Source: Flaveria trinervia
Taxonomy: Eukaryota; Streptophyta; Magnoliopsida; Asterales; Asteraceae
Assembly (NCBI GenBank): GCA_025506515.1
Contig: CM046451.1
Span: 39,952,595-40,016,594 of the forward strand
Direction of reading: 5' to 3'
DNA: 64,000 bases
Shown here: positions 57,964 through 64,000 of the stretch, piece by piece
Layout: each line of letters opens with the position of its first letter
Numbering within the stretch: the first letter of the stretch is position 1
The notes under the pieces: model-generated
What the model saw: only the letters and a program-made list of their open reading frames with translations
Databases searched by the model: none
Told to the model about the DNA's origin: nothing
Made by a program: the position numbers and the translations under genes

Positions 57964-59750
57964 AGCAAGTTGTTAAGAAAGATCTAAATTTGAAAATTTT
58001 GATCTGGCATAGATGTTTCTCGACCACATCAGCACACTTTTCAAGTGAAACTTGATCCAAGCAGTGTGTGACATCATTGATGTTCTCATCTATGGTGTGG
58101 TTAGTGGCATCAAGAAATTCTTGGTCACTGTCACCATCACCATTGTTGTCTTCCACAGTTGAGGTGTTCTTATCTGGTTGTAGAGCCTCTGAGCTGGAAT
58201 TTGAAGGCATACCAGATGTATCAGCTGAATTTGTCATTGTTGGGCTGATAGAAACCTCATTTGCAAAAGTGGTTCCAACTGGAGCTGAAGATATATGTCT
58301 TGAAGATCTTCCTAGCTCAAATCTTGGATCAGGATCATCTGTATTCAAATTTCTGCAAATCCTGAAACATTCTCACAAGATTTGTTAAAACAGTTGGTAA
58401 CCAAATCAAGATCAAACACCCAATCCGGACTAGAACCAGTAACACAAGGTGTGTGTTCATTGATAGTCACATTGGCTGACTCTTTCACAATTCTAGTTCT
58501 AAGATTGTACACTCTATAAGCCTTAGCTTGGGAAGAGTATCCAATAAAGTGTCCATCATCTGATATCTCAGCAAACTTGGAATTTGATCTTTGGTATTCA
58601 AGATGGTGCAAGGACATCCAAATGACCTGAGAAAACCAATGAAAGGTCTCCTCTTGTGCCAAAGTTCATAAGGAGTTTTGCCATGAGTCTTAACTACTAA
58701 ACTCTTTCTGCACATAGCAGGCAGTGTTGACTGCCTCTACCCAGAAGGTGATGGGCAATTTAGAATCAGACAACATGGTTCTTGCAGCTTCAATTACTGT
58801 CCTGTTTCTCCTCTCAGCAACACTGTTTTGCTGAGGAGTCCTGGGAGCACTAATTGTCTTGTAATACCCTTTTCATCACAAATGTGTCAAGGATATGGTT
58901 CTTAAATTGGTTCCTTGATCACATCTTGTGATCTTGACCTTGTGATCAGATTGATTCTCAATCTTCAAGATGAAATTTTTAGAATCTCAGGAGTCTCATC
59001 CTTAGTTCTAAGGGAAAACCCAAGTGAATCTTATAAAGTCATCTGTGATCACTAGACAGTATAAGGTCCTTCCTAAACTCATTACACTGGTGGGGCCAAA
59101 AAGATCCATATGTAACAAGTGTAGGGGAGTAGTGATTGAGTTCTTTTCTTAGGCTTGTGAGATACCTTATGTTGCTTCCCTTTCAGGCCTGCGACACAGT
59201 GGTCATCACTTGCAAACTCTTTCTTTGGCATTCCAGTTACCAAGTCATGCTTAATAACTTATTCATGTTTTTAAAGTTTACATGGCACATTCTTTTTGCC
59301 ATAGGAAAGACTCATCACTATTGGCTTTAGACAGAAGCATGAAACTTCTCTAGAGGGAGAGGTTTCTTAAAAATCCATCTTGTACATGTTTCCTTTCTTG
59401 GGGGCTCTAAGCAGGATATGCTCATGAGGAATGACCACACAGGCTTAAGAACAATGCACTCATGCTCAATAAAGAGCATGTTATGACTCTGATCACAAAA
59501 TTGAGATACACTCAGAAGATGTATCCAAGCTCCTTTACAAAGTTTACCTTTTCTATGCTAAGCTTACCATTTGTGACCTTGCCCCTCCCAGAAATGTAAC
59601 CACCTTCATCTCCTCCAAAAGCAACAGGTCCTCTATCAATCCTTTCCAAGTTCTGGGTAGTGACCTATTGCCAGTCATGTGCCTGGAGCAGCCACTGTCT
59701 ATGATCCAGACATTTCTGTCTGTCTTCAGCTGTCCCTGCACAAAAGAGAA
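57964..59750 (-). pseudogene. Element F protease, integrase and linker
   Basis: Protease starts near 59735 with WIIDSGCSRHMTGN (intact DSG). The zinc region and integrase core (about 58750-59350) are heavily frameshifted; DLFGP and NGVAERRN-type blocks can be recognised in pieces. Then SLVVKTHGKTPYELWHKRRP (58485-58715), the GYSSQAKAYRVYNLRTRI segment and a linker ending MNTDDPDPRFELGR (57947-58348). Closely parallel to 1-1839 of element A. Confidence 0.82.
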
Positions 59751-59756
59751 TGATTA
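59736..59756 (-). promoter_or_regulatory. Gag stop and splice-acceptor-like sequence of element F
   Basis: Minus strand: TAA stop (59754-59756), then TCATTCTCTTTTGTGCAG with the AG at 59736-59737, then GGACAGC and protease. This is also the empty counterpart of the B insertion site in A. Confidence 0.45.
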
Positions 59757-62460
59757 GTTACATCTGGAAACCTAAGCCTTGCTTGTCTTGGGCTCATTTG
59801 CAGAAGGTAATTTAACAGTAATAGATCCTATGGTTGTACTAAGAGGATCTTGAGTTGTTTTGATAGAGAAATCTCAGTCACTTGGTCTTTCTTAGACGTC
59901 CACACCACCTTTGTAGTCTTGGACTTGACCTACAAAACTTTAGAAGCTTTTGGAGCTTCAGATGTTTTGATGACTGAACCTTCGGAAGATTCTGCAAACA
60001 CTGTAGCAGACTTCAGTGCTTCGGAAGAACTCCTTTCTTCCGAGACCAAATATTCTTCCGAAGAGAATTTTCCACTTCCCTTCTTATTAGATTTGGAACT
60101 TCCAAAGGAAACTGGTTTTCCTTCTAAACTTTGAATCTTCTTAGAACTCTTTGTTTTGGCCATATGGACAGTACCTTTAGGATTGAAGGGACAATCCTTA
60201 CAATGTGAGTGGTGCTGTCACACATAACAAAATTCATCTTCTTCTTCACAAGAGCCTAGTCTTGAGAGTAAGACTGTCTTTGGTCACTTCCCTTCTCCAC
60301 CTTCATCTTTGCAGATGCTGAGACAGTCCTCTTGGGCTGAGGACTGTGCTTGGAGATTGAAGGTCCACACTGTGCAACATTGATACACAGCAGATCAGTC
60401 GTCTTCTTGCTGCTGAGCTGAGTTGAACAAGAACCAGAACTCTTAGCAGAGGAGTTTTGGTTGATGTCTTCAGTCCCTACCACTTTAAACCCTATAGAAA
60501 TAAAAACTTGTTTCTGCTTAGAGTCAAAAGTAGCCTTGATCCCTTGAGCCTTCCTTGCCTTTCTTTTGCTCTTTCTGATCAAGTTTTTTCTCATGGACTT
60601 CGTCATCACAGTCTTCATTTTCTCCTAAGAAGGATAGTGGCCCTTCTTGGAATCCTCCCCTTCACTCTTTGTAGAGGGATTCTTCACTATCTCTTCTTCA
60701 TCCTCCTCACTCATAGGATCTATGAGAAGAAGCTCATCTTCACAAGTTCCACACCTAAGAGATCTTACTGAAAAGATGTGTGTGGAGGAGCTATCTCATT
60801 GGATCCCAGTCCCTGTCTGTTTTGATAGCACACTTTGTTGTGCAAGGATAAGGATATGATGTTCTTGAAGGTCTCCTTTTCAAGAACACTCTTTTATGCC
60901 CTGGCATTGCTCATCACAAGCTCAGCCTGGCACTCAGTTAACTTGTTTATGAGATCTTTAATTTGAGTCCTAAAATCTGTGTGTTCATGTTTTAGAACTG
61001 AAATGGTTTTCTCTAAGTCCTCTATTTTCAGCTTATAATCATTTTCGGACTTTCTAAAATCAGATTTTAAAATGTTTAAGGACTTAACATCAAATCTTAT
61101 TTCCAAGTTATACGACCTGTACCTGTTGACTTTAGCAATGCATTCAGGAGTACAGAGATGTTCCAATACCTTGGCTTCGTCATGATCTGCCATTAGTGCT
61201 TGGTTTGGAGAAGCATCTTCCACCTGAAAGCTCCAGTCAAAGCATCCTTCTTCAACAGCAACAGCAGCTTGCTGCTTTGACTTTTCATTATGGAGAGCTT
61301 TGTGAGTGTAGTTTGGTCTGGATTGTGTTTGGCCATCATTTGTTCTAGGTCCCTTACACTCTCTGTCAAATGGCCCATCAGGTTACAGTTGTAACACTTG
61401 ACTTTGCCTTTGTTCAGTCCAAACATTCCACTGGTTGCATTGCTTGGAAACTTCCATCCAGTCCTCTTGTAGAATTTCTTGGCTCTATGAGTGAGAAGAG
61501 CCATCTGCTAGACTATTTCCATGTATTCCAGATCATCTGGATGGATACAGTCTAGGTCTTCAAGAGTGAAAAGAGAGTTGCCACAACTTTCATCAGAAAA
61601 CGCAAAAGCTTGAGAAGAGCTTGTCTCTTGGAATGGGCTTCCTTGAGTGTAGTTCTCCTTTGGTGTCTCTGGGAAGTTGATGAAAGGACCCCTGGGTGAG
61701 TTCTCAGGGTAGCATAAGAGATGTTGTTTGGTATCTATGCTTTCCCTTTAAACCACATGTAGGACTGAACCCATTTGATTGTTGGAGTTGCCAGATTAAC
61801 CTTGCATGTTCATTTCTATTTGGTATCCACTAAGAATCCCATACAACTCTGTCAGAGTAAGAGTTTTGAGATTTTTAGTTCTCTTGATCACCACACAATA
61901 GTGTGTCCACTGCCTACGAAGTGAGGACATGAACTTCCTTACAATGTCTCTGTTTTCAAGAGAAACTTCTCCATCTACTAGGGTATCCATAATCTCAACA
62001 TACCTGAAGTACTGCTGAGTCATGGTTTCACCTGTTTTGAAGGTGAAGTTTTCAAACTGTTGCTTCAGGAGATCCTTCTTGTTCTCCTTGGCTTCAGAAG
62101 AACATACATCAGTTTCAGTGCATCCCACGGCAGCTTGGTTGTTTTGCACTTCTTGAAACCTCTGTACACAGAGTTTGGAAGGGCTGTTTGAAGAGCTGTC
62201 ATGGCTTTTCTCTCTATCTCTACTCTCTTCCTATCTTCATCAGAGTAGTTACCCACATCTTTAGGGATCGTACCTGCACCAGTAGCAGAAAGTGTGCTGG
62301 CTATGAAAGGTCTATTCTCAATAGACTCCCACATTCTTGAATCAACAGACCTGATGAAATCTTCCATTCTTAAACACGAGGTGTCAAACTCATGAAGAGT
62401 GATCAATGGAGACTTATTCATGGTTCTAGTTTCCATATCAGTTTTGGAAATGGCTGTCAT
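59754..62460 (-). pseudogene. Element F gag, with coiled coil and second knuckle
   Basis: Start ATG at 62460 (MTAISKTDMETRTMNK). Gag core: MWESIENRPFIAST and WDALKLMY (62065-62460), then QYFRYVEIMDTLVDG and FMSSLRRQWTHY after a frameshift (61796-62149). The first knuckle CYNCNLMGH is broken by a frameshift at about 61360-61405. Coiled coil at 60894-61223, then basic sequence (60256-60618), a damaged second knuckle (60185-60235) and a Ser-Glu-rich linker (59930-60163) where CTTCGGAAG-type words are translated. Ends KAWVSRCN then TAA. Confidence 0.84.
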
Positions 62461-62530
62461 TTGAAAAGTTTAGTATTTGTGTGTGTGAGGGATCTAAAGA
62501 TGGTGAGATCTTATATCAAGAGCCTGGAAC

Positions 62531-62542
62531 GCTCTGATACCA
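62531..62542 (-). other. Element F primer binding site
   Basis: Minus strand TGGTATCAGAGC, perfect tRNA-iMet type, two bases from the 5' LTR. Confidence 0.94.
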
Positions 62543-62544
62543 AA

Positions 62545-63248
62545 TGCAGGATCATTGAAGGATTTAGAGTTACAACACAACACCACAAAGAGGAGATAAA
62601 CTAAACTTAGATCAAACAATAAACTGGATTAACCAAGTGGTGACACTAAGAACACAAGTAATATATGAGACAGAACACAAAGAACACAAGTGTTTGGTTT
62701 TAAAGAATGCAGTATATTGCCTTCTCTATGTTCGATTACAAGTGTTACAAAAGCATATTCGAAAGATACAAGAACATGAGATACTTATACAACATCCTAC
62801 AACCAGCTATACTTTGAAAGCCTGCAGGATACAAATGACTAGACACACACAAAATCAATTGTAGAGTCTAAAGGCAGATGGCCTTTTGACAAGTGACTAT
62901 GACTTGCCATAGCTCACATCCTTATCTATTATAAAAAGGATAAAGTACATAAAGTAGAAAGTTACAGACTCAAGACCTCAATGTACAGTTACCAAACGCA
63001 TGGACCTTTTCACCAAACCATGTTAGTTAGTGACTTGCAGAGTCGTAGCGGAAAGGTGTCCAGCTTTATGGAACAGTACATCAGATAAAGAATGTTACTA
63101 AAAGTATTCGGAAGAAATCTATCTTCATGAACTTGAAGCTTCGGAAGACCTTGTCTCTGAGGATTCGGAAGACTTCATCTTTTGCTTTGGAAGATTTCAC
63201 ACTTAGAGTATTTCTGTTGCACATGTGAAACTTCTGAAGCATTCCACA
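62545..63248 (-). repeat. Element F 5' LTR, shortened at its outer end
   Basis: 704 bp, TGCAGGATC to GCATTCCACA. Relative to the other family LTRs the outermost 60-90 bases before the terminal CA are missing, yet the ATCAT duplication follows directly. TATA-like TATAAGTATC on the minus strand near 62784-62794; motif array at 63105-63240. Confidence 0.88.
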
Positions 63249-63253
63249 ATCAT

Positions 63254-64000
63254 CCTCCTCAATGATGATGGAATTTTCCACAGAATGAGATTCTAATGGA
63301 AATTTGTAAGCCTCAATCACTCTTGGTGCACCAAGATTTCTGCTTTTTTAATCAAGTTCTAATGCTTCAATTATGGCTATCATAATATCCAAAGTAGTAC
63401 TCTCAAGATCAAGAGCATTTTTTAGCATTGTTAGATGCTGCTTACAGTTTTCATGGAGGCTGTGAAGCATCTTCTTGTTTAATTCTTTGATCTTGTAGGA
63501 TACACCCAAGATTTCCAAATCATTTACCAAGTATACAAATCTGTGCAGTTTTTTGGATATGGACTCTCCCTTGGTGTGGTGGAATGTTTCATACTCATTA
63601 ACAAGCTTATCCTTGTTAATTTCAGCAAGCTCACTGCTTCCTTCACACATGATTTTCAATGCATCCCACACAACTTTTGCAGTACCATACTTCTTTAATC
63701 TTTTTGGCACATCCATATTGGGTGCTTGAGTTAGAATGGGGTAAGCTTTGAGTTCAATCTTGATTTTCTTATAGTCTTCATCATCAAGAGTTAGATCTTC
63801 AATGGGTATTCTTGCAGTTTTGTAATTGCAGCTTCATCTGCAGATAGAGTGACAGGGATGTGTGGCCCCTTGCATATTGAGATCCAGAAATCAGGATCTA
63901 CACCTGTGATGTAATTCCTAAATCTGATTTTCCACTTTTTAAACTCAGATTTGTGTTTAAGCATAAGAGGTTTAGGTGTATGGCCAAGTTTGAGTAACTG
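63254..64000 (-). pseudogene. Element D gag, N-terminal part
   Basis: Minus-strand gag upstream of the F insertion. Starting beyond the right edge: SEFKKWKIRFRNYI and FWISICKGPHIPV (63800-63990), a frame break, then a 122-codon open stretch (63348-63716) with AKVVWDALKIMCEG, EYETFHHTKGESISK and IMIAIIEALELD, a stop, and RVIEAYKFPLESHS before F. Similar to B gag. The reading resumes left of F at about 38540. Confidence 0.8.

Larger units (their letters stand above)
38546..63248 (-). mobile_element. Element F: copia (Sirevirus-like) element with ORF3, split by element C
   Basis: Minus strand, same family as A. 5' LTR 62545-63248, primer site 62531-62542, gag 59754-62460, pol 56326-59750, palindromic array 55862-56161, TATA-like site 55731-55740, ORF3 from 55624 through 52692 and, beyond C, 39323-40230, polypurine tract 39311-39322, 3' LTR 38546-39309. 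Inserted in gag of D with the duplication ATCAT. Without C it is about 12.2 kb. All coding parts carry frameshifts. The two LTRs differ by many short indels and a 5' LTR end deletion. Confidence 0.9.
25308..64000 (-). mobile_element. Element D: copia (Sirevirus-like) element with ORF3, split by element F, runs past the right edge
   Basis: Minus strand. From its 3' end: LTR 25308-26089, polypurine tract, ORF3 (26533-30104), leader and TATA-like site, palindromic array (30727-31500), spacer, pol (32694-36137), gag spacer with zinc-finger cluster and coiled coil (36141-37900), gag core (37900-38540). Element F follows, then the gag N-terminal part at 63254-64000. The 5' LTR is outside the window. 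Gag, protease and ORF3 are closest to those of element B. The flanking ATCAT duplication and the gag reading across F confirm that the two parts are one element. Confidence 0.85.

Overview
The window is plant intergenic DNA made almost entirely of nested LTR retrotransposons. I see no host gene, no rRNA or tRNA gene and nothing prokaryotic. All coding remains but one solo LTR belong to Ty1/copia elements. Large size, long gag with a CCHC knuckle and coiled coil, tRNA-iMet type primer sites (TGGTATCAGAGC) and a third ORF between RNase H and the 3' LTR point to the Sirevirus (SIRE/Maximus) lineage. The gag and ORF3 style resembles copies I remember from Asteraceae, so a eudicot, perhaps Asteraceae, is my guess; the species cannot be read from this.

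Layout, left stack (all minus strand): element E (gag and protease start, 22414-25307) is interrupted by element A (1-22408, cut by the left edge). A is interrupted at its gag stop codon by element B (1845-18921, 5-bp duplication ATTAG). B carries two later insertions, a Ty3/gypsy-like solo LTR (8074-9994, duplication TGTAC) and a solo LTR of the A/F family inside its own 5' LTR (18089-18847, duplication TAGTC).

Layout, right stack: element D (minus, 25308 to beyond 64000) is interrupted in gag by element F (minus, 38546-63248, duplication ATCAT), which is interrupted in its ORF3 by element C (plus, 40231-52691). One LTR at 25308-26089 serves both as the 3' LTR of D (polypurine tract on its right) and the 5' LTR of E (primer site on its left).

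Gag, protease, integrase, RT and RNase H are recognisable in most elements, but every one has stops or frameshifts, so none looks autonomous as assembled. C is the youngest by LTR similarity (two 889-bp LTRs with roughly a dozen differences by eye).

The most interesting pattern is a repeated architecture. B, C, D and F each carry a third, sense-oriented ORF (ORF3) with a shared N-terminal domain. In front of each ORF3 lies a cluster of short palindromic motifs specific to that family, then a TATA-like box. In C, D and F the same motif cluster occurs in the LTR; in B it occurs in the gag leader. This suggests that ORF3 has its own LTR-like internal promoter. A second recurrent pattern is a gag stop codon followed at once by a 3' splice-site-like sequence just before protease.
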